Part shown: positions 29,593 through 38,164 of the stretch, one piece after another
Position numbering within the stretch: the first letter of the stretch is position 1
Layout: every line of letters begins with the position of its first letter
DNA from: Phenylobacterium sp.
GTDB lineage: Bacteria; Pseudomonadota; Alphaproteobacteria; Caulobacterales; Caulobacteraceae
Assembly: GCA_018001015.1 (NCBI GenBank)
Contig: JAGNIV010000018.1
Span: 1 to 64,000 of the forward strand
Length of the DNA: 64,000 nucleotides
Reading direction: 5' to 3'
The notes under the pieces: generated by a model
Databases searched by the model: none
What the model was told of the DNA's origin: nothing
The model's input: only the letters and a program-made list of their open reading frames with translations
Position numbers and translations under genes: made by a program

Positions 29593-31282
29593 CCAGCCAG
29601 GCCAAAACCTCGGGCCAGTGCTTGTGGGCCAGGAAGTGGCCGGCGTCCGGGAAGGTGCGGACACTCTCCTGGCGGTCATCCAGCCAGGCGGAGACGTCGG
29701 CGGCGCTGGACATCGGATCCTGTTCACCGTGCCAGATCGTGATCGGCGCGCTGAGCCGCGAGAGGTCCAGGATGGGGCTACGGGCCGCGCACTTGATCTC
29801 ATCGGCGATGCCCCGGCTGGTGAGGGCCAGCGACTCCGAGATGTAGTCGACAATGTACTCCAGCACGCCGGGATGGGTCCGCAGGTAGGCGGCGTCGCCG
29901 GGAGACGAGGCCGCCGCGCGAACGAATTTCTCCAGCTGCTTGCGGGTCAGCTGCAGGCGCATGACCGCGAAGACCATGTCGGCCAGCCAAGCGTTGCGCA
30001 TGATCCGGCGGCGGAACAGCACGACGGCGTGGCCCTTGTCGCGCTCGGTCTCCAGGGTCTGTCCCGAGGGTCGGGCCGAGGCCAGCAGCACGCGGCTGGC
30101 GATGGGCCCCAGTTCGCGGGCGGCCATCAGGGCGAAGGGGGCGCCGGACATGAAGGCGGCCACCTGGACCTCCGTCAGGCCCTGGTCGCGGCAGAGGTCG
30201 GCGAAGTCGCGCCCCACCCCCTCGAAGCTGAAGTCCGGCCGCACGTCCGAGCGTCCGGCGCCCGGCCGCTCCGGGCAGATCAGGCGTAGGCCCAGGTCGC
30301 GGGCCAGGGCGTCGGAACCGCGCGGCATGACGCTGCAGCCCAGGCCCTGGTGGACCACAAGCACCGCCTTCCCCTTCGGATCGCCATAGCCGCGCCAGGC
30401 CAGCCGGCGGCCGTCCGGCAGGGTCATGAAGCGGATGGGCGGCGCGGTCTCCACCGCCCCGCGCTCGGTCGCGGCGATGGGGGGGCCCAGCAGGCCGCGG
30501 CCAGACGATTCGTGGAAGGAGGTGGCCAGCGACCCAAGCTGGGTCAGGGTGCGGATCAGTTCACTCTGCCGCGACAGGCCGACCTTCTCGAAGATGGCGC
30601 GGAGCTGGTTGCGCACGGTGTTGAAGCTGACGCTGAGCTCACCGGCCGCCTCCTTCAGGGTCAGGCCGTCCTTGAGCCGCGCGGCCAGCCTGGTCTCGGC
30701 CGGGGTCAGGCCGAAGCTCTCCCGCAGGTTGGCCCACAGCCGGTCGGTGGCCTCCACCGCCGGGAAGACCACGGCGCAGGTCCCCTCCCCCGTGGTCACG
30801 GCGCCCCCCAGGCCGGCGGTGAGCGCCGGCGGCAGGCCGCTGGCCGGGACCACATAGGCGAAGTGCGGCGCCTCGTCGTCCGACTGGCTGAACTTGACGA
30901 TGACCTGGCGGCCCTGGGTGCCCCGCAGGCGGCGTCGGGCCTGGTCCAGGGCCTCGTGATTGGCCGGATTGAAGAACCGCAACCCCTGGGCCTCGATCAC
31001 CCCCAGGCGCTGGTGGAAGACGGCCTCGCCGGCCGCGTTCCAGGCGCTGGCCCCGCCGGCGGCGTTGATCAGCACCACGCCGACCTGGGCGGCTTCGCCC
31101 CGGTCGGCGGCCAGGGTGGCCAGCCGCGCGGCGCCGGCGGCCTCGGGCGGCGCATCGCTCGCCTCCACGTCCAGGGCCTGGACGATCTGCTCCCACTTAT
31201 CGGGTTCGGCGGCGATGGCGTACATCGTCTCGATCACCATCGAGACGTTGGCCTTGGCTTTGGGCGTCAGGTCGGGCGGCAA
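29585..31282 (-). CDS. LuxR-type HTH fused to a C-terminal alpha/beta-hydrolase
   Basis: The protein has 565 residues in three parts. Residues 1-185 are a PAS-like sensor (VGVVLINAAGGASAWNAAGEAVF). Residues 190-250 are a LuxR/GerE helix-turn-helix (L-T-P-A-E-T-R-L-A-A ... LSVSFNTVRNQLRAIFEKVG). Residues 282-565 are an alpha/beta-hydrolase (LVVHQGLGCSV, ICPERPGAGRSD, WHGEQDPM, DAGHFLAHKHW). The nucleophile elbow reads F-M-S-G-A (Ser379) instead of G-x-S-x-G, while the Asp and His positions look intact. The hydrolase part may therefore bind or turn over the regulator's own ligand. The start is TTG 31282; ATG 31240 is possible. No autoinducer synthase is nearby. Confidence 0.87.
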   Translation of the reverse strand: MPPDLTPKAKANVSMVIETMYAIAAEPDKWEQIVQALDVEASDAPPEAAGAARLATLAADRGEAAQVGVVLINAAGGASAWNAAGEAVFHQRLGVIEAQGLRFFNPANHEALDQARRRLRGTQGRQVIVKFSQSDDEAPHFAYVVPASGLPPALTAGLGGAVTTGEGTCAVVFPAVEATDRLWANLRESFGLTPAETRLAARLKDGLTLKEAAGELSVSFNTVRNQLRAIFEKVGLSRQSELIRTLTQLGSLATSFHESSGRGLLGPPIAATERGAVETAPPIRFMTLPDGRRLAWRGYGDPKGKAVLVVHQGLGCSVMPRGSDALARDLGLRLICPERPGAGRSDVRPDFSFEGVGRDFADLCRDQGLTEVQVAAFMSGAPFALMAARELGPIASRVLLASARPSGQTLETERDKGHAVVLFRRRIMRNAWLADMVFAVMRLQLTRKQLEKFVRAAASSPGDAAYLRTHPGVLEYIVDYISESLALTSRGIADEIKCAARSPILDLSRLSAPITIWHGEQDPMSSAADVSAWLDDRQESVRTFPDAGHFLAHKHWPEVLAWLAN

Positions 31283-31425
31283 GGCGGGAGTCGTCTCTAG
31301 GCTTGGGGGAACTCCATGCTTACACGAACCCCGCCGGAGTCGCCCCGGTTATCGGGCGCTGGCCATCTGCCTGTTTGAGACCACGCAATCGCCTGAAGGC
31401 AGCCTCGGCAATCCGTGCCCCGACG

Positions 31426-31824
31426 TCACTGTTCCGGATATTCGGCCAGTTCGGAGGCGCGCGCGGAGGTCATGCGCAGGACGCAGAAATTGGCGTTGAC
31501 CCGGGAGAGCGTGCCCCAGTCCTCATCGTACTGCGCCTGGCATTCGGCGTCGCGATAGGCGATCCAGGCGCGCTGGGCGGCCCGCAGCTTGCCCTGCTGA
31601 CGGGCATTAAGCCGCGTCATGGCCGCGGCGTAGTTGCGGTTCAACAGGCCGTCCTGCAACTTCAGGTCCGCCTCGACGCACGCGATCTGGCCCGCCGTGC
31701 TGGCGCCCGTCGGCGCGCTCAGGCAGTCGTCGAGGTGCGACTCGACCTCGGAGGGTTTCGGCGCGGCCGAGACGGCGACCGGGAGGCTGGCCGCCAGCAT
31801 CGCAGCGATCAGCAGGGGCTTCAC
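31426..31824 (-). CDS. LprI-like (DUF1311) secreted protein
   Basis: The protein has 132 residues with a signal peptide (MKPLLIAAMLAASLPVAVSA). The mature part fits the LprI/DUF1311 family: CVEADLKLQDGLLNRNYAAAM, R-A-A-Q-R-A-W-I-A-Y-R-D-A-E-C and conserved cysteines. LprI of Mycobacterium inhibits lysozyme; for most members the role is unknown. The GTG start overlaps the accA stop (GTGA), so it is translated behind accA. Confidence 0.85.
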   Translation of the reverse strand: MKPLLIAAMLAASLPVAVSAAPKPSEVESHLDDCLSAPTGASTAGQIACVEADLKLQDGLLNRNYAAAMTRLNARQQGKLRAAQRAWIAYRDAECQAQYDEDWGTLSRVNANFCVLRMTSARASELAEYPEQ

Positions 31825-32783
31825 TGCAGGCCGCTCCGGCCGATGGCGTAGAAGCGTTCGGCCCGCTGCTTCTTCAGTTCCGGCGCGGTCATCTTGGTCA
31901 GGATCGCCAGTTCCTCCTCCACCGCGTCGCCCACCGAGGCGATGGTGCCTTCCGGATCGGAGTGGGCGCCGCCGGGGGGCTCGGGGATGATCCGGTCAAC
32001 GATCTTCATGCCGATCAGGTCCTGGGCGGTGATCTTCAGGGCCTTGGCGGCTTCCTCGGCGGTGCGCGCGCCACGCCACAGAATCGAGTTCGCGCCCTCA
32101 GGCGGGATCACCGTGTAGATGGCGTGCTCCAGCATCAGCACGCGGTTGCCGCAGGCCGTGCCGATGGCGCCGCCCGAGCCGCCCTCGCCGGTGACGATGG
32201 CCACCATGGGAACGGCCAGCATCAGGGACTTCTCAGTGGCCCGCGCGATGGCCTCGGCCACGCCGCGCTCTTCCGAGCCGACACCGGGATAGGCCGCGGC
32301 GGTATCGACAAAGCTGATCACCGGCAGGTGGAAGCGCTCGGCCATCTCCAGCAGGCGGATGGCCTTGCGGTAGCCCTCCGGCCGGGCGTAGCCGAAATTG
32401 TGCTTCACACGGGTGACGGTGTCGCGGCCCTTCTCGTTGCCGAGCACCACCACGGGCTGGCCGCGGAACCGACCCAGGCCGCCCATGATCGCCTGGTCGT
32501 CGGCGAACTTGCGGTCCCCGCGCAACTCCACGAACTCCTCGATGAGGCCCGCGCAGTAGTCGACGAAATGGGGGCGGTCCGGATGGCGGGCCACCAGGGT
32601 CTTCTGCCAGGCGTCGAGCTTGGAGTAGGCCTCGCGGCGCAGGGTCTGGGCGCGGGTCCGCAGCGCCTCGATCTCGCCTTCCATCGCCCCGGACCCGGTG
32701 GTCTCCGACAGCTTGGAAAGCTCTTCGATCTTGGCTTCGAGGTCGGCGATCGGACGCTCGAACTCGAGATAGTGCGCGACCAT
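31821..32783 (-). CDS. accA: Acetyl-CoA carboxylase carboxyltransferase subunit alpha
   Basis: The protein has 320 residues. The N-terminus MVAHYLEFERPIADLEAKIEEL and the core (RDTVTRVKHNFGYARPEGYRKA, ISFVDTAAAYPGVGSEERG, EGGSGGAIGTACGNRVLMLEHAIYTVIPPEGANSILWR) are diagnostic of AccA. With AccD it transfers CO2 from biotin to acetyl-CoA to make malonyl-CoA for fatty acids. accD is not in the window. It is followed by the overlapping LprI-like gene. Confidence 0.97.
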   Translation of the reverse strand: MVAHYLEFERPIADLEAKIEELSKLSETTGSGAMEGEIEALRTRAQTLRREAYSKLDAWQKTLVARHPDRPHFVDYCAGLIEEFVELRGDRKFADDQAIMGGLGRFRGQPVVVLGNEKGRDTVTRVKHNFGYARPEGYRKAIRLLEMAERFHLPVISFVDTAAAYPGVGSEERGVAEAIARATEKSLMLAVPMVAIVTGEGGSGGAIGTACGNRVLMLEHAIYTVIPPEGANSILWRGARTAEEAAKALKITAQDLIGMKIVDRIIPEPPGGAHSDPEGTIASVGDAVEEELAILTKMTAPELKKQRAERFYAIGRSGLQ

Positions 32784-32971
32784 GCGGGGACTCTTCCTTC
32801 CGTTGGCGGAAGCGCTGGAAACTAGGCGGGAACCCGCAGCCTAACAAGTACGTGGCGTCGCGCCAGCGCGCTCGGCGCCGGGTTGGGAACGAAATCGCGA
32901 CCGGTGCCCTCTCCCTCGATGCAGCCAATCACGCTCCATCCCAGTCCCACCGCCACCCAGGGGCGGCGCCG

Positions 32972-33901
32972 GTGACCGCGCAGGACGAGGCGCTGGTCGC
33001 CTTGCTCGCCGCCCTCAAGGCGCGCGGCTACCGGTTCATCACGCCGACCAACGACACCCATCGCCTGGTTTCGTGGCGCCTGTTGCAGGGGTCGCGACAC
33101 ACCCTGCGCGACATCTTCGGCTGGAGCCGGCCCTTCCGTGACGGTGATGTCGAGCCCGAGATTCTGGCCCTGATGCGGGAGGCCGGTATCCTGGCTCAGA
33201 AGGGGCTGCGGCTTTCCAGCACCCTGCGGGTCGCCAGCCTCGGCGACGACCTCTTCCTGCACTCGGCCTACCCGCCCCGGGCGAAGGACTCCGTGTTCTT
33301 CGGCCCCGACAGCTACCGGTTCGCCGACTTCATCCGCGCCGAGCTGGGCCATGCCAATCGTGTGGTGGACATCGGCGCCGGCGCCGGCGTGGGCGGGATT
33401 GTCGCCTCGCGAGTCTGCCCCCAGGCCGCCATCGTGCTGGCCGACATCAACCCCCAGGCGCTGCGGCTGGCGCGAATCAACGCCGCCGCCGCCGTGGTGA
33501 GCGCCGAGGTGATGGAGAGCGACGGCCTGGCGACGGTCACCGGCCCCATCGATGTGGCCATCGCCAACCCACCCTATCTGCTGGGGTCCGGCGGCCGCGC
33601 CTATCGGGACGGCGGGGACCTGCTGGGGGCGCGAGTCTCGCTGGACTGGGCCAGGGCCGCGCTCGCGCGCCTGTCGGCCGGCGGACGCTTGCTGCTCTAT
33701 ACCGGCAGCGCCATCGTCGAGGGCCACGACCGGCTGAAAGCCGAGCTGGAAAGCCTCGCCGCCGGCCAAGGCGCCGCCCTGCGCTACCGTGAGATCGACC
33801 CCGACGTGTTCGGCGCCATGCTGCTGCACCCGGCCTACCGGCGGGTCGACCGCATCGCCGCGGTGGGCGCGGTGCTTGAGAAGGCCGCCGCCCCAGCTTG
33901 A
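32972..33901 (+). CDS. SAM-dependent methyltransferase with NPPY motif
   Basis: The protein has 309 residues from GTG 32972 (MTAQDEALVALLAAL). An in-frame ATG at 32852 would add 40 Arg/Ala-rich residues that look like leader DNA, so I prefer the GTG. The SAM site is VVDIGAGAGVGGI (about residue 130), the acidic end of strand 2 is L-A-D-I-N-P, and the catalytic motif is ANPPYLLG, as in HemK/RlmG-type N-methyltransferases acting on Gln, adenine or guanine. An N-terminal domain of about 120 residues precedes it. The substrate is not known. It is divergent from accA. Confidence 0.82.
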   Translation: MTAQDEALVALLAALKARGYRFITPTNDTHRLVSWRLLQGSRHTLRDIFGWSRPFRDGDVEPEILALMREAGILAQKGLRLSSTLRVASLGDDLFLHSAYPPRAKDSVFFGPDSYRFADFIRAELGHANRVVDIGAGAGVGGIVASRVCPQAAIVLADINPQALRLARINAAAAVVSAEVMESDGLATVTGPIDVAIANPPYLLGSGGRAYRDGGDLLGARVSLDWARAALARLSAGGRLLLYTGSAIVEGHDRLKAELESLAAGQGAALRYREIDPDVFGAMLLHPAYRRVDRIAAVGAVLEKAAAPA

Positions 33902-33963
33902 GCGTATCGCCACGCGGGTTCACTCTGGGGACGCCCGGTGTCCCTGAAGATCCTGAGGCTGTC

Positions 33964-34941
33964 ATGAGCGAACTGCAGACGCGCGCGCCCGAAGGCGTAC
34001 TGCCGGGCCTCTCGCCCAAGGGCGGCTGGTTCAGCGACTTTGAATTTCATCCGGGCGGGCTCACGGTCCACAAGACCGGCACGAGGATCCGCCTCGACGC
34101 GACCCTGATCGGGGAATGCCTCACCTGGTTCGGCTATCACCTGATCGTCCGGGCCCGGTCCTGGTGGCTGACGGCGACGCAGGCCCCCGGGCCCGCCATC
34201 TGGTTCACGCCCGACAAGCCTCGGCCCTGGTATCTGATCTGGGCGGCGATGGCCTGGAGCGGCTGCCGCATGGCCCGGTCACCCGATACGGCTGACGCCT
34301 GCTTCTGTTTCGAGGACGCGACCTGGGGCCAGCGCGCTCCGCCCACCCATGAGCGGGCCTTCAACTTCGGCTGCCTGGATGTCTCCAAGAGCCATGTGGC
34401 CGCCGTCTTCGAGGAGGTGTTCGGCTATCCCCTGGCCCTCGATCCGGAGACCTTCGTCGGCGAGGCCGTGGAGAAGGGCGAGCTGAACGGGGTGCATGAC
34501 GGGCGCATCGTCGCCTGCCCGCATCCGCGCCTGCCGGGCAAGACTTACCAACGGCTGGTGGACACCGCGCTCGGCCCCTTCATCCACGACTTGCGCACCC
34601 CCTGCATCGGCGGCAAACCCGCCGTGGTCTGGATCAAGCGCAAGCCAGCGGACAGCCGTTTCTCGATCCACAACCTCGCCGTCACCCGCGCCGACCCCGC
34701 CGACATCTACAGCGCCGAGGAACTGGCGCTGATCGCCGCCTTCGCCACGCGCATGGGGATGGACTGGGGCGGACTGGACGTCCTGCGCGATCAGCCCAGC
34801 GGCCGCATCTACATCGTCGACGTCAACAAGACCGACGTGGGGCCGGTGATCGCCTTGAGCTTGAAGGACAAGCTGAAGTCCACCGAGGCCCTGGCCAAGG
34901 CGCTGATCGCGTTGCTGAAGGGCGACGCGCGCAAGGGCTGA
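33964..34941 (+). CDS. Uncharacterised protein with ATP-grasp-like C-terminus
   Basis: The protein has 325 residues, starting at ATG 33964 (MSELQTRAPEG). I do not recognise the family. The C-terminal segment D-W-G-G-L-D-V-L-R-D ... GRIYIVDVNKTDVGP resembles the metal-binding end of ATP-grasp ligases (Asp/Asn pair in D-V-N-K-T), and VVWIKRKPAD could supply the nucleotide-binding Lys. The N-terminal half is Trp-rich (ARSWWLTATQAPGPAIWF, PRPWYLIWAAMAWSG). A ligase or a capsule/peptide-type modifying enzyme is possible. It is 62 bases downstream of the methyltransferase and may share its transcript. Confidence 0.72.
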   Translation: MSELQTRAPEGVLPGLSPKGGWFSDFEFHPGGLTVHKTGTRIRLDATLIGECLTWFGYHLIVRARSWWLTATQAPGPAIWFTPDKPRPWYLIWAAMAWSGCRMARSPDTADACFCFEDATWGQRAPPTHERAFNFGCLDVSKSHVAAVFEEVFGYPLALDPETFVGEAVEKGELNGVHDGRIVACPHPRLPGKTYQRLVDTALGPFIHDLRTPCIGGKPAVVWIKRKPADSRFSIHNLAVTRADPADIYSAEELALIAAFATRMGMDWGGLDVLRDQPSGRIYIVDVNKTDVGPVIALSLKDKLKSTEALAKALIALLKGDARKG

Positions 34942-34948
34942 GCGCAAT

Positions 34949-34961
34949 CGAACACTGTTCG
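34949..34961. promoter_or_regulatory. Perfect 13-bp palindrome upstream of the glycine-zipper gene
   Basis: CGAACA-C-TGTTCG is perfectly symmetric and lies 8 bases after the ATP-grasp-like gene, 110 bases before the next start. It could be an operator. It does not fit the alphaproteobacterial LexA pattern GTTC-N7-GTTC. Confidence 0.3.
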
Positions 34962-35071
34962 TGCAACCCGGACCCAAGCGCCACGTTGATAGTCCGAGGT
35001 CGTAACGGCCCCATTGTTCACGAGACCGCCGGGACGGGAGCGGTCCGTCGTTCGTTCCAGGAGAACACACC

Positions 35072-35809
35072 ATGAAGACGCTTAAGACCGCCTTGGTGGC
35101 GACGGCGATGCTGGCCACGGCCGCCCCCGCCTTCGCCCAGTATCAGCCGACCCAGCAGTACCAGCGCGACATGCGCAACTACGAGCAGGACCAGCGCGAC
35201 TATCAGGCCACCCGGGCCGAATACGACCGCGCCCGCGCCGAGTACGACGCCAAGCGGGAGCGCTATGAACGCGATCGCGCCCGCTATGACGCCCGCTACG
35301 GCTATGGGGCCTATGCTCGCAGCTACGGCGCCGCCCCGAGCTGGGATTCGGCTCGCTATGACGCCAACCGCTACGGCCGTGACACGACCTATTCGGGCTC
35401 GTCCTATGCCGACCCCTGCCGCTCCTCCAACAACAACGGCCAGGTGGCCGGCGGCCTGATCGGCGCGCTCGCCGGCGCGGCGATCGGCTCGAATGTCGCG
35501 GCCCGCAATGCGCGGACCGAGGGCGCGGTGCTAGGCGCCGTGGTCGGCGGCTTCGCCGGCTCGCAGATCGGCAAACAGTCGGCCCAGGCCAAGTGCGACA
35601 GCGCCGGCTATTACTACAGCTACGCCGACACCGTGCCGTACCGCGAGAGCCGCTATGCCCGCGGCCAGCGCAACGGCCAGTACGACTATTCCTACTACAA
35701 CCGTAACCGCTGCCGCCTGGCCACCGCGCCGGTGGACGACTACGGCAATGACGTGCGCTACGTCCGCGTCTGCCCCGACCGCCAGGGCCGTTATCGGATC
35801 ACCGGCTGA
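35072..35809 (+). CDS. Secreted glycine-zipper (2TM) protein with Tyr/Arg-rich repeats
   Basis: The protein has 245 residues. A signal peptide (MKTLKTALVATAMLATAAPAFA) is followed by a charged, Tyr-rich region (RDMRNYEQDQRDYQATRAEYD) that looks helical or coiled. A glycine zipper follows (GGLIGALAGAAIGSNVA ... GAVLGAVVGGFAGSQIG, about 125-165), then a Tyr/Cys-rich C-terminus. Glycine-zipper proteins of this type sit in the outer membrane or periplasm and are tied to envelope stability. An AGGAG stretch lies about 11 bases before the ATG. The gene stands alone and ends in a terminator. Confidence 0.88.
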   Translation: MKTLKTALVATAMLATAAPAFAQYQPTQQYQRDMRNYEQDQRDYQATRAEYDRARAEYDAKRERYERDRARYDARYGYGAYARSYGAAPSWDSARYDANRYGRDTTYSGSSYADPCRSSNNNGQVAGGLIGALAGAAIGSNVAARNARTEGAVLGAVVGGFAGSQIGKQSAQAKCDSAGYYYSYADTVPYRESRYARGQRNGQYDYSYYNRNRCRLATAPVDDYGNDVRYVRVCPDRQGRYRITG

Positions 35810-35836
35810 CCTTCAGCCTGATCTGAGGTTCTGAGG

Positions 35837-35865
35837 AAGCCGTCCGCTCACGCGGGCGGCTTTTC
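35837..35865 (+). terminator. Rho-independent terminator after the glycine-zipper gene
   Basis: AAGCCGTCCGC pairs with GCGGGCGGCTT (one mismatch) around TCAC and is followed by TTTTCT. It lies between convergent genes, just before the xerD stop. Confidence 0.8.
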
Positions 35866-35874
35866 TCGTTCCGC

Positions 35875-36789
35875 TCAGCTTTTGCGGGACAGCGGATGCT
35901 TGCTGGTCACCACCTGGGCCAGGCGGTCGCCGGCCACGTGGGTGTAGATTTGGGTGGTGGCGATGTCGGCATGGCCCAGCAGCTTCTGCACGACCCGCAG
36001 ATCGGCGCCCCCCTCCAGCAGGTGGGTGGCGAAGGCGTGGCGCAGCACGTGGGGGCTGACCCGGGCCGGGTCGACCCCGGCGTCGGCGGCGGCCTCGTCG
36101 AGAAGCTGGGCGAAGCGGCGGGGTGTCATACGGCCCGCCTTGCCGCGCGAGGGAAACAGCCAGGGATTGGCCAGGTCGCCCTTGGGCAGGAAGGTCTTGC
36201 GCACCTCCAGATAGGCCTTCACCGCCCGCCGGGCGGCGTCGTTCAGGGGGGCGAGGCGATCCTTGCCGCCCTTGCCGGTGACCATCAGATAGGCCGGATC
36301 GCGGGCCAGCGCCGCGAGCGGCAGGGCGGTCAGTTCCGAGATCCGCAGGCCCGAGGCGTAGATCAGTTCCACGACGCAGCCGATCCGCAGGCCCTGGGCG
36401 CCGTCCTTGGCGGAGGCCGCCGCGATGATGGCGTCCACCTCGTCGCGGCTCAGCACCTTGGGCAGGGGCCGGCCGCGCTTGGGGGCGTCCACCCGGCGCG
36501 ACGGGTCGTCAGTGCGCCAGCCCTCCCCGAGCACGAACCTGTAGAACTGCCGGACCGCAGCCCGACGGCGCGAGGCGGTGGCCGGTGACAGGCCGCGTGC
36601 GCCAAGTGCGGCGAAATAGGCCTCGATGTCCTCGGCTGAAGCGTCGCCCAGGTCCCGGCCGCGTCCGGCCAGGAACCCCGAGGCGTCGGCGAGGTCCTTG
36701 CCGTAGGCGGTGATGGTGTTCTTGGCCGCCGCCCGCTCAACGGCCATCATCTCCAGGAAGGCCTCGGCCCAGCCGGATGAGGCGCTCAT
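35875..36789 (-). CDS. xerD: Tyrosine recombinase XerD
   Basis: The protein has 304 residues, the usual length. The SAM-like N-terminal domain (about 5-90) precedes the catalytic domain with Arg149 (ASGLRISEL), Lys173 (TGKGGKDR), His247 and Arg250 (HVLRHAFATHLLEGG), His273 (LLGHADIATTQIYTHV) and Tyr282, the full set. XerD with XerC resolves chromosome dimers at dif under FtsK control. Standing next to a shikimate gene rather than integration functions argues for the housekeeping enzyme. Its start overlaps the stop of the secreted-protein gene (ATGA), so the two are coupled. Confidence 0.94.
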   Translation of the reverse strand: MSASSGWAEAFLEMMAVERAAAKNTITAYGKDLADASGFLAGRGRDLGDASAEDIEAYFAALGARGLSPATASRRRAAVRQFYRFVLGEGWRTDDPSRRVDAPKRGRPLPKVLSRDEVDAIIAAASAKDGAQGLRIGCVVELIYASGLRISELTALPLAALARDPAYLMVTGKGGKDRLAPLNDAARRAVKAYLEVRKTFLPKGDLANPWLFPSRGKAGRMTPRRFAQLLDEAAADAGVDPARVSPHVLRHAFATHLLEGGADLRVVQKLLGHADIATTQIYTHVAGDRLAQVVTSKHPLSRKS

Positions 36790-38096
36790 CGGAGCGCCAG
36801 CAGGCCTTCGAGGGCGAAGGCGCGGGCGTCCTCCTCAAGACCCGCGGCCTTGAGCGCACGAATGATCCTCGCCCGGTCGCCGGCGGCGGGCCCGGCGGCG
36901 CCCGCGTCGGCGGATATCCACAGGGCCAGCAGCGCCGTTTCGCCCTGCAGTTTCTCCGCGCCGGCGATGTCCAGGGCGAAGGCACGGGCCACGGGCGCTT
37001 TGGCGTCGCCCGCCGTGAAGCCTGCGAACTGGCCGCGGGCCTGCGGGCTCATCGGCGCGCCCAGAGCCGCCAGGATCAGGGCGGCCTGCTGGGCCCGGAC
37101 CCGGGTCTTTGCGTCGGCGGCGGCGCCCCGCTCGATCAGGCGGTCGAGGGTCTGGGGATCGGTCTTGCCCGAGGCCGCTGAGAGCAGGGCGTCCAGCAGG
37201 GCGAGGTCCGTGATGGTGGCGCCGGGGATGGTGTCGGAGGTCAGACCGGCTCGCATCGCCTGAGCCGTGGCGAGGTCACCGGCGGCGAGCGCGGCCATGG
37301 CGGCCTTCACCGGGCCGGGGCCGCCCTCCACGGTCCAGGTGGCCGATGCCGCCGGGCTGCCGGCCAGGGCCGCGGCCACGGCCGGTGCGGCAGCGCCGGT
37401 GACCGGCAGGCCCAGGTTGCGGCTGAGCGCATAGTCGAGGCCGTTACGCAGGGAGGGCGCGCCGGGATCGCCCGCGCCCGCCAGCTTGGCGCCCATCAGG
37501 CGTCCGTAGATCGCGTCGCGGGCCTGGCTCTGGGCCAGATCGAAGGTCAGTTGCGCGGTGCCGGAGTTTCCGGCCTTGAGCTGGCAATAGGCGCGCAGGC
37601 GCAGCCAGTAGACCTCCTCACGACCGGCCACGAGCCGGTCGGAGATGGCGCAGGCGGCTTCGTCCTCCCCCGACAGCAGGGCGGCCTCGGCGCCGGCCTG
37701 GGCGAGCACCGGATTCTGCTCCAGCCCCGCGGTGCGCGACAGGATGACGGCGGCGTCCCTCACCCCGCCCTGAGCGATCAGGGCGCCGACACGGGCGCCG
37801 GCCACGCCGGGGTCCTGTCCCGCGCCCTCGGGGCCCGACGCGCCCGTGGCCAGAACCCGCCGGGCCAGGGCCTGGGCCGCCGGGGACAGGGGCTTGGCGG
37901 CCAGCAGCGGCAGCACTGTGCGGGCGGTCAGGCCTGACGCGCCGCGCCACAGATCGGCGCCGAGCCCGGTCTCCCGCGCGCCCGTCGAGAAGAAGTCCGG
38001 GGCCGCCAAGGGCGAGACATGAACGTCCTGCGCCAGGGCTGGCGTGGAAAGGGCAAAGGCGGCGAGAACCGCCAGGGAAATGCTTCGACCGGTCAT
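36786..38096 (-). CDS. Secreted Ala-rich protein of unknown function, coupled to xerD
   Basis: The protein has 436 residues with a signal peptide (MTGRSISLAVLAAFALSTPALAQD). The mature part is Ala/Gly-rich and seems built of helical repeats (AAALLSGEDEAACAISDRLVAGREEVYWLRLRAYCQLKAG; TWTVEGGPGPVKAAMAALAAGDLATAQAMRAGL), reminiscent of TPR-like scaffolds. No catalytic motif is visible. It is likely periplasmic or membrane-associated. It is divergent from aroK by 68 bases and overlaps xerD by four bases. The function is unknown; the coupling to xerD may only reflect shared transcription. Confidence 0.82.
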   Translation of the reverse strand: MTGRSISLAVLAAFALSTPALAQDVHVSPLAAPDFFSTGARETGLGADLWRGASGLTARTVLPLLAAKPLSPAAQALARRVLATGASGPEGAGQDPGVAGARVGALIAQGGVRDAAVILSRTAGLEQNPVLAQAGAEAALLSGEDEAACAISDRLVAGREEVYWLRLRAYCQLKAGNSGTAQLTFDLAQSQARDAIYGRLMGAKLAGAGDPGAPSLRNGLDYALSRNLGLPVTGAAAPAVAAALAGSPAASATWTVEGGPGPVKAAMAALAAGDLATAQAMRAGLTSDTIPGATITDLALLDALLSAASGKTDPQTLDRLIERGAAADAKTRVRAQQAALILAALGAPMSPQARGQFAGFTAGDAKAPVARAFALDIAGAEKLQGETALLALWISADAGAAGPAAGDRARIIRALKAAGLEEDARAFALEGLLALR

Positions 38097-38164
38097 GGTC
38101 TGATCCTAACCCATAGCGCGGGCATTGGCGCGGGGGCTCGCCCTGATGTAGACCTGCGCCGTTC

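Noticed and set aside
34949-34961. LexA/SOS box
   Set aside because: Alphaproteobacterial LexA sites are GTTC-N7-GTTC direct repeats. This is GAAC-N3-GTTC and no SOS gene follows.
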